Source of the DNA: Planctomycetota bacterium
GTDB taxonomy: Bacteria > Planctomycetota > UBA11346
Assembly (NCBI GenBank): GCA_013816485.1
Contig: JACDEI010000049.1
Location: 1-36,751, forward strand
Reading direction: 5' to 3'
Length of the DNA: 36,751 nt
Made by a program: the position numbers and the translations under genes. The notes under the pieces were generated by a model, which was not told the DNA's origin, did not search any database, and saw only the letters and a list, made by a program, of their open reading frames with translations. This document shows, piece by piece, positions 14,383-23,202 of this stretch; position 1 is the stretch's first letter, and every line of letters begins with the position of its first letter.

Positions 14383-15813
14383 TCACGCGCGGTTGAGTTG
14401 CTCCAACCCGGCCGCAACACGCAGCACCAAGTCATCAGCGAACTGCGCGCCCTGAACCTGGAGACCGATCGGCAGGCCCTTGGCATCGGCACCGAACGGC
14501 ACCGAGATCGCTGGCACACCGGCGAGGTTCGCCGCGATGGTGAAGATGTCCGAGAGATACATCTGCAGCGGATCGCTGAGCTTCTCGCCGAACTTGAACG
14601 CCGTGGTCGGGCTGACCGGCCCCAGGATCACGTCGCACTTGGCGTAGGCCTGTTCGTAGTCGCGGCACATCAGACGGCGGACTTGCTGCGCCTTTTTGTA
14701 GTAGGCGTCGTAATAGCCGGTCGAGAGCACGTAGGTGCCGAGCATGATGCGGCGCTTCGCTTCGCGGCCGAAACCTTCGGCGCGGCTCTTGGCGTACATC
14801 TCCGGCAGCGTCGCGGCCTCGGCGGTGCGATGGCCGAAGCGCACGCCATCGAAACGCGAAAGGTTCGAGGCCGCTTCACCGGTGGCGAGCACGTAGTAGA
14901 TCGCCACCGCGTACTGCTCATGTGGCAGCGACACCGGCACCAGCGTCGCGCCAGCATCGGTCAGCGCCTTCTTGGCTCGTTCGAGCTGCGCACCGACCTC
15001 GCTTTGCAGGCCCTTGGCGTGCTCGGCCACGTAACCGACCTTGAGGCCGTTGAGCGTGCCGAAGGGATTGCCGCTGGCGAGCTGCGCCAGCCCGGCGTGG
15101 TTGCGTGCCGCGCTGGTGGAATCGTGCTGATCCCAGCCGGACATGCGCTCCAGGCACAGCGCCGCATCCGCGACATTGGTCGCGAACGGTCCGATCTGGT
15201 CGAGGCTGCTGCCGAAGGCGATCAGGCCGTAACGGCTGACCATGCCGTAGGTCGGCTTCATGCCGACCACACCGCACAGGCTGGCGGGCTGACGGATGGA
15301 ACCACCGGTGTCGGAGCCGAGCGAGAGCGGCACGATGCCGGCCGCGACCGCTGCCGCGCTGCCGCCCGAACTGCCGCCGGGGATGCGCGTCGGATCGATG
15401 GGATTCTTCACCGGGCCGTAGGCGCTGGTCTCGTTCGATGAGCCGAAGGCGAACTCGTCCATGTTGGCGGTGGCGACCACCACGGCCCCGGCGTGTTCGA
15501 GGCGTTGCACCGCGGTGGCGGTGTACGGAGCGACGTAGCCTTTGAGGATCTTCGACGCCGCAGTGACCTCGATGCCTTCGACGCAGAGGTTGTCTTTGAT
15601 CGCGATCGGCACACCGGCCAGTGGCAGCTTCTCGCCCGCCTTGATGCGCACGTCAATGCGCTTCGCTGCGGCTAAAGCACGTTCGTGGTGTACGCGCAGG
15701 ATGGCGTTGTTGGTGTCGGCCTTGGCGCGCGCGAGCGCGGCTTCGACTTCCTTGGTTGCCGACGCGCCGCCGTTGACGGCAGCAGCTATTTCACGAGCTG
15801 ACAGGCGGCTCAT
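14383..15813 (-). CDS. gatA: Glutamyl-tRNA(Gln)/aspartyl-tRNA(Asn) amidotransferase subunit A
   Basis: Amidase subunit (476 aa) of GatCAB, which converts Glu-tRNA(Gln) (and often Asp-tRNA(Asn)) to the amide using ammonia from glutamine. The amidase-signature catalytic triad is intact: Lys73 (AIKDN), cis-Ser148 (GGSSGGS) and Ser172 (DTGGSIR), with the same spacing as in characterised GatA. The ATG at 15813 overlaps the gatC stop by four bases (ATGA), which fixes the start; the open frame extends a further 350 codons upstream but that part is antisense shadow of tsaB. gatB is not in the window. Presence of gatCA implies the indirect route for Gln- and/or Asn-tRNA. Confidence 0.95.
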   Translation of the reverse strand: MSRLSAREIAAAVNGGASATKEVEAALARAKADTNNAILRVHHERALAAAKRIDVRIKAGEKLPLAGVPIAIKDNLCVEGIEVTAASKILKGYVAPYTATAVQRLEHAGAVVVATANMDEFAFGSSNETSAYGPVKNPIDPTRIPGGSSGGSAAAVAAGIVPLSLGSDTGGSIRQPASLCGVVGMKPTYGMVSRYGLIAFGSSLDQIGPFATNVADAALCLERMSGWDQHDSTSAARNHAGLAQLASGNPFGTLNGLKVGYVAEHAKGLQSEVGAQLERAKKALTDAGATLVPVSLPHEQYAVAIYYVLATGEAASNLSRFDGVRFGHRTAEAATLPEMYAKSRAEGFGREAKRRIMLGTYVLSTGYYDAYYKKAQQVRRLMCRDYEQAYAKCDVILGPVSPTTAFKFGEKLSDPLQMYLSDIFTIAANLAGVPAISVPFGADAKGLPIGLQVQGAQFADDLVLRVAAGLEQLNRA

Positions 15814-16100
15814 CGTTCCACCGCCTTCGGCACCAGGATGGCGACCTCGTTCTTGGCCGGCGCGTTGCCCAGCACCTGCTTGGGGTCGAGCATCTGCCCA
15901 GGAACATCCGGGCGGGTGACATTGACCAGACCGGCGACGTTGGCGATCGGCTCGACGCCCGTGGTATCCACCGCCTGCAATTGTTTCACGTAGCCGACGA
16001 TGGCTTCCAACTCCCCGGCCATGCGCTTCACCTCGGCATCGCTCATGGCGAGGCTCGAGAGCTTGCACAGATGGCGCACATCCTGCTCGGTAATCGACAC
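15810..16100 (-). CDS. gatC: Amidotransferase subunit C
   Basis: Small subunit (96 aa) of GatCAB that wraps around GatA and stabilises the GatA-GatB complex. It begins SITEQDVRHLCKLSSLAMSD, the family's helical opening, and contains the VEPIANV segment followed by RPDVPG, the usual C-terminal half. I choose GTG at 16100 because AGGAGA lies seven bases upstream and the family starts there; the open frame to 16340 is not supported. It is first in a two-gene operon with gatA, overlapping it by four bases, and divergent from tsaB. Confidence 0.92.
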   Translation of the reverse strand: MSITEQDVRHLCKLSSLAMSDAEVKRMAGELEAIVGYVKQLQAVDTTGVEPIANVAGLVNVTRPDVPGQMLDPKQVLGNAPAKNEVAILVPKAVER

Positions 16101-16203
16101 GGGGCGTCTCCTGGGGAGGGGGGAGACTAGGAGGGCAGGGGCATTGGCCAAGTACCTGGTGGGGGGTGATTGCGTGCCCCGACGCCATCCCAAACATCCC
16201 CCC

Positions 16204-16893
16204 ATGCTCCTGGCTTTCGAATCCATCGCGCGCACCGCTTCGGCCTGTCTGGTCGATGCGGCGGGACGCGAGGTCGCCTTCGCCGACCTCGCTGGTGGCG
16301 AGGCCGAACGTGGGCTGGTGTCGCTGCTTGATGGCCTCATCCGTGCTCATGGCCTGCCGACGGAGCTCGCGGTCGCCGCCGGTCCCGGCAGTTTCACCGG
16401 CCTGCGCATCGGCGTGGTCGCGGCGCGGACGCTCGGATGGATCGAACACCTGCCGGTCCACGCGGTCGACAGCCTTGCCGCACGCGCGGCGGAAGCCGGT
16501 GACGGCTTGTGGTGGGTGCTCATCTCGCTCAAACGCGACACCACCTTCCATGGCTTGTTCCGTGTCCAGGGTGGCGTGGTCGAGACGCTCCAGCCGACGG
16601 TCGCCGCGCTTGATGCGGCGGCGGCGATCCTGCATCCCCTCACCGCGCAGGCGGTGGCCATCGGTCCCGCACTCAGCAGCAAACCCGATCTCGCGTCGCG
16701 CTGGTGTCCGGGCATCGCGCTTGGTGAGGTTGCCCAACTCACTGCCCGCGGGGTTGCGCGTCTGGCCCGCCAAGTACCGCCCCAAGCGTGGGACAAGATC
16801 CTCCCGGCCTATCATCAGGCCAGCGCTCCTGAGCTGCAACGTGCACGCGCGGCCCAGACCCAACCCCCTAACCCCTCGCAGCTTTCCCCATGA
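16204..16893 (+). CDS. tsaB: tRNA threonylcarbamoyladenosine biosynthesis protein TsaB
   Basis: Inactive ASKHA-fold partner of TsaD, needed with TsaC, TsaD and TsaE to make t6A at position 37 of ANN-reading tRNAs. At 229 aa it is of normal size. The family signature GPGSFTGLRIGV lies near residue 61-72. The start region reads MLLAFESIAR where most members have a DTS-type phosphate loop, a small deviation. The ATG at 16204 has no good Shine-Dalgarno, but it is where the family begins; the upstream open frame is shadow of gatC. The stop overlaps the alr start by four bases, so the two are co-translated. Confidence 0.9.
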   Translation: MLLAFESIARTASACLVDAAGREVAFADLAGGEAERGLVSLLDGLIRAHGLPTELAVAAGPGSFTGLRIGVVAARTLGWIEHLPVHAVDSLAARAAEAGDGLWWVLISLKRDTTFHGLFRVQGGVVETLQPTVAALDAAAAILHPLTAQAVAIGPALSSKPDLASRWCPGIALGEVAQLTARGVARLARQVPPQAWDKILPAYHQASAPELQRARAAQTQPPNPSQLSP

Positions 16894-17987
16894 CGTGGCG
16901 CAATCGTGTTGAGATCAGCTACTCCGCCCTGCGGCGCAACGTCGCGGCGGTACGCGCCGCGACCGGCGGTCGCGCGGTGGTCGCAGTGGTCAAGGCCGAC
17001 GCGTATGGCATCGGCCTGGAACGTTGTGCGCGCATCTACCACGACGGCGGCGTCGCGGCATTGGCGGTCGCGGCGATGCTCGAAGGCGACCGCATCCGCC
17101 GCATCGTGCCGGAGGCGCGCGTCATCCTGCTCGGCTCGCCTCTGCCGGAGGAACGCCGCGCGGTGGTCGCCAGTCGGTACGAGGTCTGTTGCTCCAGCCT
17201 CGACGAGATCAACGAATACGCCCATCTCGCCGATCCCGGTCAGCCGATGCCGGTGCATGTGATGGTCGATACCGGCATGGGCCGCTTCGGCGCGCGTCCA
17301 CAAGAAGCGGCGGCGATGGTCGCACGGGTGCTGAGTGCCTCGGCGCTGCGCCTGGTCGGCATCGGTACGCATTACCCGCAGGCGGACGACGGAGAGTTCT
17401 CTGTCGGGCAGGAGGCAACCTTCGCCGCCCTGTTGGCGGACCTGCCGCCGTTGCCGGCGGACTGCTGGATCCATTACGCCAACTCCGAAGGCCTGATGCT
17501 GCGTCCTCCCGGCCCTGCGCCGGTGGTGCGTGTCGGTCTGTTGTTGACGGGCGTGGTGCCGGATTCCTGTCCCGACCCAGGAGTGGAGCCGGCGCTGCGC
17601 TGGGTCAGCAGCTTGAGCCTGACCAAGCGCCTGCCGAAGGGACACAGCATCAGCTACAACCGCACCCACGTGCTCGCGCGCGACACCCTGGTCGGCATCG
17701 TCCCGGTGGGTTACGCCGACGGCTTTCCCATCGCCCTGTCAAACCGCGGAGAGATGCTGGTCCAGGGCCGACGCTGCGCGGTGCTCGGACGGGTGACGAT
17801 GGACTACTGCATCATCGACCTCACCGACCTGCCGCACGATGCGGTTCCTGGGGAAGCGGTGGTCCTGATCGGGCAGCAGGGCGAGGAACGCATCACCGTC
17901 ACCGAGGTCGCCCGCCAGGCGGGCACCATCCCGTACGACATCCTCTGCGGACTGCGCGGACGCTGCGAGGTCGTTGGGATACCGTGA
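16890..17987 (+). CDS. alr: Alanine racemase
   Basis: PLP enzyme (365 aa) that interconverts L- and D-alanine for peptidoglycan. The PLP lysine is Lys35 (AVVKADAYG) and the second catalytic base is Tyr256 (SISYNRT). The fold-type III barrel and C-terminal beta domain are complete, with VPVGYADG and the GRVTMD stretch near the active-site entrance. The start overlaps the tsaB stop (ATGA). Possession of alr argues that the organism makes a D-Ala-containing peptidoglycan. A repeat hairpin follows the stop by two bases and may end the transcript, though it has no U-tract. Confidence 0.95.
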   Translation: MTWRNRVEISYSALRRNVAAVRAATGGRAVVAVVKADAYGIGLERCARIYHDGGVAALAVAAMLEGDRIRRIVPEARVILLGSPLPEERRAVVASRYEVCCSSLDEINEYAHLADPGQPMPVHVMVDTGMGRFGARPQEAAAMVARVLSASALRLVGIGTHYPQADDGEFSVGQEATFAALLADLPPLPADCWIHYANSEGLMLRPPGPAPVVRVGLLLTGVVPDSCPDPGVEPALRWVSSLSLTKRLPKGHSISYNRTHVLARDTLVGIVPVGYADGFPIALSNRGEMLVQGRRCAVLGRVTMDYCIIDLTDLPHDAVPGEAVVLIGQQGEERITVTEVARQAGTIPYDILCGLRGRCEVVGIP

Positions 17988-17989
17988 GG

Positions 17990-18121
17990 GTCCGGAGTCC
18001 GGAGTCCGGAGTCCGGAGTCAGCAGTCGGCAGTCGATGAGGTGGAAGCGTAACACGGCGATCGCTCGATCGTCGAGCGCCTTCGACTCCGGACCCCGGAC
18101 CCCGGACTCCGGACTCCGGAC
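17990..18121. repeat. Inverted pair of 7-base tandem repeats
   Basis: Left arm: four exact GTCCGGA units (17990-18017), then degenerate units GTCAGCA, GTCGGCA and GTCGATG to 18038. Right arm: five units of CTCCGGA/CCCCGGA (18086-18120), the reverse complement of the left. The arms are separated by about 47 bases and could fold into a long hairpin. It lies in the gap after alr and before the PATAN/TPR gene. Confidence 0.85.
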
Positions 18122-18194
18122 CGCGCACCGTGGCAATCACCGGCACTGCTGCCCGGCCTCACCCTTGGCCAAGGGCTGATCGCGCCCTAGAACG

Positions 18195-20816
18195 ATGGGC
18201 CTCATGAACTCGTCGCGTTTCGACCGCCCGGCGGCCAACTTGATCGATCTGCCCAACCTGGTGCAGAACATCACCTCGCAGCGCCGCGATGGCGTGATGA
18301 CCGTGCGCATGGGCAAGGAAGATCGCTTCCTGCGTTTCGTCGCCGGCAATCTTGTCGCGCTCAGCGGCGTGCCGGCGTCGACCTTCGCCAAGGCGCTGGT
18401 GTGGGCCGAGGTCATGACCCCGGAACAGTTGAGCGCCTGCCTGGCGACGCTGGGCAAGAACTTCCGCCCGGAGCACCTCGCGCAGACCGTGCTCTCGCGC
18501 AATCTCGCGCAGAAGGACGGGCTGCTCGACGCGCTCGACTGCTACGTCGAAGAAGCGTTCAGCGAGGTCATCGGCTGGACCACGGTGAAGGTCAACTTCA
18601 CCACTGAAGGCCCGAGCGATCCGTGGGCCGAACTTCAGGTCAGCCTGGGCATGTCGATCAACACGGGTTCGCTGCTACTCGAATCGCTGCGGCGTCAGGA
18701 TGAGTTGAAGCAGATCGCCCAGTTTGTGCCCGACCCATGGGACGTGCTGGTGCTCGACGCCACCCGTGAGGTTCCCGGCGATCTGCCGACCGACGCCGTG
18801 CGCATCCTGCAGGGTTGGCGCGAAGGTATGATCGCCGTCAGTCTGTTCGAACGCTCGCTGCTCGCACCGTTTCGCGCGACCACCGCATTGGCGCACCTGC
18901 GCCGCATCGGCCTGGTCCGCCCGGCGAGTTCCACCGAGCTGGTGGTGCATGCCGACGCGGCGCATGCGCACGGACGCCACCGCGAAGCCTACGGCCTCTA
19001 CCGCCGTGCGCTCGCGCTCGGCGTCGACAGCGCGCGTATCCATCTGCACCTGGGTGAGCTGGCCGAGCGCTTCGGTGAGAACGAAGCCGCGGCCGAAAGC
19101 TACCTCACCGCTGGTGTGCAGTTGACCGATACCAGCAGCGCGGTGATCGCGCTGCGCAATGCGCTCCGCCTTGGCTCGAACCGCGAGGCGCCGCTCACCC
19201 ACCTGTTGGCGATTTACATCCAACTCGATGCGAAGGAGGAGGCGGTCAGCGTCCTGATGGATCTCGCGGCGCTGTTCGAGGAACGCGGCGATCTCGATCA
19301 GGCGGCCAAGGCCGTGCGCCAGGCGCAGGAACTGGGCGTCGATCCGGTCGGCTCGTCGATGATCCTCGCCCGCCTCGCGGCGGCCGAAGGCGATCCCGAA
19401 CAGGCCGCGCTCCAACTCGAACTGGCGGCCCACGCCGCGCAGTACGCCGGTCGCAACGAAGACGCCGTCAACGCTTGGCGCCAGCTCCTCGGCATCGTGC
19501 CGCAGCGTTGTGAATACGCGCGCGAATGCGCCGAACTGCTCGCCGGCCTGGGACGCGAAGGCGAGGCCATCGACATCCTGCGCGCCAACCTCAAACATCA
19601 GGATGCCGCCGCGACCGCCGCGCACGAGGATGCCCTGGTAGCGGTGTACGAGATGCTCGCGCGGCTGGATCCGGCCGACACCTCGGCCCACGACTGGCTG
19701 GCCAAGGCCTACGAACGTCGGCGTGACCGTGAGGGCGCGACCCAGCAGTTGCGTCACATCGCCGCGGCGCAGGAACGCTCGGGCAATTTCGGCGCCCTCG
19801 CCAGCACCTTGGAACGCATCGTCGAACTCGGTGGCAACCACAGCGATGTGCTGACGCAGTTGGCCAAGGTGCGCACCAAGCTCGGCCAGGACACCGCTGC
19901 CGGCGAAGCGTGGGTCGCCGCCGCCGATGCGGCGATCATCCTCGGCGCACTCAAGGACGCGCGCGCCCTGGTCGCCGCCGGTATCGATGCGGCTCCGGCC
20001 TACCTGCCGCTGCGTGTGCGTCAGGCGCAGGTCGCCAGTCGCGAAGGTGATCAGACCGCGGCGATGGCCGCGTTCCGGGCCGGTGCCGATCTGGCGCTAG
20101 GTTCCGGGCAGCTCGACACCGCGCGCTCGTTGCTGATCCAGTTGCGCCGTCTGCGTCCAGACGATCTGGTCGTGCGCATCCAACTCGCCGAGGTCACCGA
20201 GCAGCTCAAGGATCCCGAGGCCGAACGCTTCCTACGCGACGTCATGCGCTGCGCGGTGCGCGGCAACAACCAAGGCATGGCGCTGCAATACGCCCGGCGT
20301 CGTGTCGCCCTGGTCGGTCAACCCGGCTTCGAGGCGCGCGCCGAACTGGTCGAACTGCTGCGCCGCTCCGGCGACCATGCCGGTGAGATGGCCAAGGGCA
20401 GCGAACTGCTGGAGCAACTGCTGGAACATGCTGAATTCGAGAAGGCCATCGAACTCCTACAACGCATGGTGGCGAGCAACCCACGTAACGCCGACCTGGT
20501 GCTGCAACTCGCCGATCTCTACGCCGCAGTCGACGACCCACGCCAGGCTGGTCGTTACTTCCGGCACGCGGTGTGCCTGCTCCAGGTCGAAAACCGTCTG
20601 CCGGAGGCGCAGAAGGCGCTCGATCAACTCACCGACCTGATCCAGGGCGACGAAACCATTCCGCTGGCCCGTGCCGCATTAGAAAAAGCCCACGTGGTAG
20701 ATTGGGAAGCCATCCGCGCCTCGCTGTCACAGGATCAGCGCCGCCGCCTCGCCGACGAGATCGGCTCCGGTCGCGCCGGTAGCGCGTCGCAGGTGGTGCC
20801 GGTGGTCAAGGAATAG
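18195..20816 (+). CDS. PATAN (DUF4388) and TPR-repeat protein
   Basis: Cytoplasmic protein of 873 aa without signal peptide or membrane helix. Residues about 14-230 resemble the PATAN/DUF4388 domain: DLPNLVQNITSQRRDGVMTV, then FLRFVAGNLVALSG, a layout shared by members such as those linked to two-component and motility signalling. Residues about 250-830 are helical repeats of TPR type (AYGLYRRALALG, HLHLGELAERFGENEAAAESY, AIELLQRMVASNP and others), roughly fifteen units. The family is associated with signalling or assembly scaffolds; no partner is indicated by neighbours. ATG codons at 18195 and 18204 both lack a clear Shine-Dalgarno, so the start is uncertain by three residues. The gene is alone, flanked by repeats. 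Confidence 0.8.
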   Translation: MGLMNSSRFDRPAANLIDLPNLVQNITSQRRDGVMTVRMGKEDRFLRFVAGNLVALSGVPASTFAKALVWAEVMTPEQLSACLATLGKNFRPEHLAQTVLSRNLAQKDGLLDALDCYVEEAFSEVIGWTTVKVNFTTEGPSDPWAELQVSLGMSINTGSLLLESLRRQDELKQIAQFVPDPWDVLVLDATREVPGDLPTDAVRILQGWREGMIAVSLFERSLLAPFRATTALAHLRRIGLVRPASSTELVVHADAAHAHGRHREAYGLYRRALALGVDSARIHLHLGELAERFGENEAAAESYLTAGVQLTDTSSAVIALRNALRLGSNREAPLTHLLAIYIQLDAKEEAVSVLMDLAALFEERGDLDQAAKAVRQAQELGVDPVGSSMILARLAAAEGDPEQAALQLELAAHAAQYAGRNEDAVNAWRQLLGIVPQRCEYARECAELLAGLGREGEAIDILRANLKHQDAAATAAHEDALVAVYEMLARLDPADTSAHDWLAKAYERRRDREGATQQLRHIAAAQERSGNFGALASTLERIVELGGNHSDVLTQLAKVRTKLGQDTAAGEAWVAAADAAIILGALKDARALVAAGIDAAPAYLPLRVRQAQVASREGDQTAAMAAFRAGADLALGSGQLDTARSLLIQLRRLRPDDLVVRIQLAEVTEQLKDPEAERFLRDVMRCAVRGNNQGMALQYARRRVALVGQPGFEARAELVELLRRSGDHAGEMAKGSELLEQLLEHAEFEKAIELLQRMVASNPRNADLVLQLADLYAAVDDPRQAGRYFRHAVCLLQVENRLPEAQKALDQLTDLIQGDETIPLARAALEKAHVVDWEAIRASLSQDQRRRLADEIGSGRAGSASQVVPVVKE

Positions 20817-20878
20817 GGCTTTTTTGGGAGCGCCGGCTAGCGCCGGCTGCCAGCTGGTCAGGGGCAAGCAATCGAATC

Positions 20879-22099
20879 TCAGCCGAACAGTTCAGCGACC
20901 TTGCGTAGCCCGGCAGCGAGTCGATCGATGTCCTCGCGCGTCGAATAGACGCCCAATGTAGCGCGCGCTGTCGCCGTCACGCCGAATCGTTGCATGACGG
21001 GTTGCGCGCAGTGATGGCCCGCGCGGATCGCCACACCCTCCAGGTCGAGGATGCTGCTGATGTCCGAGGCGTGGGCGTTCGGCATGGTGAACGACAGCAC
21101 GGTGGAGCGTTCCGCCGCGGTGCCGATGCGGCGCAGGCCTGGGATCTCCGCCAGCTTTGCTTCGGCGTAGGCGTAGAGGTCGCGCTCCGCGGCGTGGATA
21201 TCAGCCCAACCGAGTGAACCCAACCATTCACACGCCGTGGCCAGGCCGATGGCCTCGACGATCGGTGGCGTACCAGCTTCGAACCGCGCGGGTGGCGGAG
21301 CGAAGGTGGTCTTCTCGAAGGTGACCTTTTCGATCATCTCGCCGCCGCCGCGCCACGGGGGCATGCTCTCCAACACGTCGCTTTTTCCGTAGAGCACACC
21401 GATGCCGGTCGGGCCGTACACTTTGTGCCCCGCGAAGGCGAGGAAATCGCAGTCGAGGTCGACCACGTCGAGCGGCATATGGGGCGCCGATTGCGCGGCA
21501 TCGAGCAGGATCTTCGCGCCGACCGCGTGGGCCTTCTGCGCCAGTAATTTCACCGGGTTGATGGTGCCGAGGCTGTTGGCGACGTGGATCAGCGAGACCA
21601 GCTTGACGCGGCTATCGAGCAGGCGGTCGAAGGCCTCCATATCCAGGCTGCCGTCATCGAGGATCGGGCACACCACCAGCTCCGCGCCGGTGAGTTCGGC
21701 GGTGATCTGCCACGGCACGATGTTGGCATGGTGTTCCATGCCGGTGATCAGCACGCGATCGCCACGCTTCAGGTGCTTACGCCCCCATGACCACGCAACG
21801 AGGTTGATCGCGTCGGTGCAGCCCATGGTGAAGACGATGTTCTTCTCGTCCGGTGCTGTGAGGAAACGCGCCACGCTGACGCGGGCCTGTTCGTAGGCAC
21901 GGGTGGAATCGACGCTGCGCGCGTACAGGCCACGATGCACGGTGCCGTACTCACTGCGCAAAAAACGGTCCATGCGCTCGATCACTGCCAGAGGCTTCTG
22001 CGCCGTGGCGCCGGAGTCGAGGTAGGTGAACGGTTTGCCGTTGGCCAAGCCCTGCAGGCCTGGGAACTGCGCACGGATGGCCTGGACGTTGAAAGTCAT
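20879..22099 (-). CDS. sufS: Cysteine desulfurase SufS
   Basis: PLP enzyme (406 aa) that removes sulfur from cysteine as a persulfide for Fe-S cluster assembly. The PLP lysine is Lys226 (FAGHKVYGPTG) and the persulfide cysteine is Cys364 (RAGHHCAQPVM) in the short-loop context of type II (SufS) enzymes. The N-terminus YLDSGATAQKP and the GTVHRGLY segment are typical. It is the last gene of the suf operon, overlapping sufD by four bases (ATGA). No sufE or sufU-type sulfur acceptor with conserved cysteines is seen in the window, so the acceptor may be elsewhere. Confidence 0.96.
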   Translation of the reverse strand: MTFNVQAIRAQFPGLQGLANGKPFTYLDSGATAQKPLAVIERMDRFLRSEYGTVHRGLYARSVDSTRAYEQARVSVARFLTAPDEKNIVFTMGCTDAINLVAWSWGRKHLKRGDRVLITGMEHHANIVPWQITAELTGAELVVCPILDDGSLDMEAFDRLLDSRVKLVSLIHVANSLGTINPVKLLAQKAHAVGAKILLDAAQSAPHMPLDVVDLDCDFLAFAGHKVYGPTGIGVLYGKSDVLESMPPWRGGGEMIEKVTFEKTTFAPPPARFEAGTPPIVEAIGLATACEWLGSLGWADIHAAERDLYAYAEAKLAEIPGLRRIGTAAERSTVLSFTMPNAHASDISSILDLEGVAIRAGHHCAQPVMQRFGVTATARATLGVYSTREDIDRLAAGLRKVAELFG

Positions 22100-23202
22100 T
22101 GTGTGCTTGCCTCCGCCAGCGTGCGGGCCTCGGCATGCGGAAGGCGGGCGATGACTTCGCGGACGAAACCATCGATCAATAGACCTTTGGCGGTGGTCGG
22201 AGCGAGGCCACGCATGCGCAGGTAAAGCATTTCATCGGCATCGAGTTGGCCAATGGTCGCGCCGTGCCCAGCCTTCACTTCGTCAGCATGGATGTCGAGC
22301 TGCGGGCGGGTGTCGCCACGCGCGGTGGAACTCAGCAGCAAGGTGCGTGACAGTTGTTCCGCATTGGCTCCATCAGCGCCCTTGGCGACATCGACCAGGC
22401 CGTCGAATGAAGCGATGGCGTGACCATCGAGCACCGTTTTGAACACCTGCGTGCTGGTGGTCGGCCCGACCCGGTGGCGTAGACGCAGATGGCGATGCGC
22501 CTGATTGCGTTCACCAACGCGATCGACGGCAGAAACGTTGGCGTGTGCGCCGGTACCGAGCAGGTCGACCACACCACGCCAACGCAGCAGCTCACCGCCG
22601 CGGCTGGTCGAGGTCCAGGTCAGACTGGCGTCGCGTTCAACTCCGGCGTCGACGTGGACCAGCAGTTGACCGGCCACTTGCGGCACGACTTCGCTGACGC
22701 GCAGATGGGCACCGACACCAAGGCGCACGACGATGCCGACACTCGCACGCGTGCCGGCACCGCTGCGGTGGATCAGGATCAGGTCCAGCTCCGATTGTGG
22801 TGCGACGTCGATCAGCAGGCGCCAGCCGCTCAGGCCAGTGCTGGCATGGTGATCGATGGTCAGGCGCTGGTGCCCACGGACACGCACTTGGTGGCTCTGG
22901 CCGAGCCACGACCAGCAGGCCGGTGCTTCGTGTTCCGACGCCACCCGTGCTTGTTCGTCGACCAGTGCCTGTTCAGTGATGGTGGGTGCGGTGCCCATCG
23001 GTTCGGGAAACATGCGCCCATCGATCACCGCCATAGCACCGGCACGGGCAGAACCTGAGCCGGTGTGTGGCGGCAACGCCGCGCTCAGCGGCGCGACGTT
23101 GACGTAGCGCCAGTCCTCTGCCGCCGTGGTCGGTAGGCCGAGGACAGCAGCACGAGCCACGGCTGCCTCGCGCAAGCTCTCAACCACGGACGATCCAATC
23201 AT
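22096..23202 (-). CDS. sufD: Fe-S assembly protein SufD
   Basis: Scaffold partner of SufB in the SufBC2D complex (368 aa from the chosen start). The C-terminal core DIHADEVKAGHGATIGQLD and YLRMRG is diagnostic of the SufBD family; the N-terminal half is divergent, as usual for SufD. The ATG at 23202 lies 23 bases inside sufC; in-frame alternatives are ATG 23238 and GTG 23187, and none has a clean Shine-Dalgarno, so the N-terminus is uncertain. It overlaps sufS by four bases downstream. Confidence 0.88.
   Translation of the reverse strand: MIGSSVVESLREAAVARAAVLGLPTTAAEDWRYVNVAPLSAALPPHTGSGSARAGAMAVIDGRMFPEPMGTAPTITEQALVDEQARVASEHEAPACWSWLGQSHQVRVRGHQRLTIDHHASTGLSGWRLLIDVAPQSELDLILIHRSGAGTRASVGIVVRLGVGAHLRVSEVVPQVAGQLLVHVDAGVERDASLTWTSTSRGGELLRWRGVVDLLGTGAHANVSAVDRVGERNQAHRHLRLRHRVGPTTSTQVFKTVLDGHAIASFDGLVDVAKGADGANAEQLSRTLLLSSTARGDTRPQLDIHADEVKAGHGATIGQLDADEMLYLRMRGLAPTTAKGLLIDGFVREVIARLPHAEARTLAEASTQ

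Noticed and set aside
15814..16863. 350-codon extension of gatA
   Set aside because: Runs antisense through tsaB and out of frame over gatC; the ATGA overlap with gatC fixes the gatA start at 15813.
17990..18121. CRISPR-like array
   Set aside because: Units are 7 bases without spacers and no cas genes are present.
20817..20847. T-run followed by a GC hairpin after the PATAN/TPR gene as a terminator
   Set aside because: The T-run precedes the hairpin on the plus strand and becomes an A-run on the minus strand, so neither strand has the stem-then-U order.
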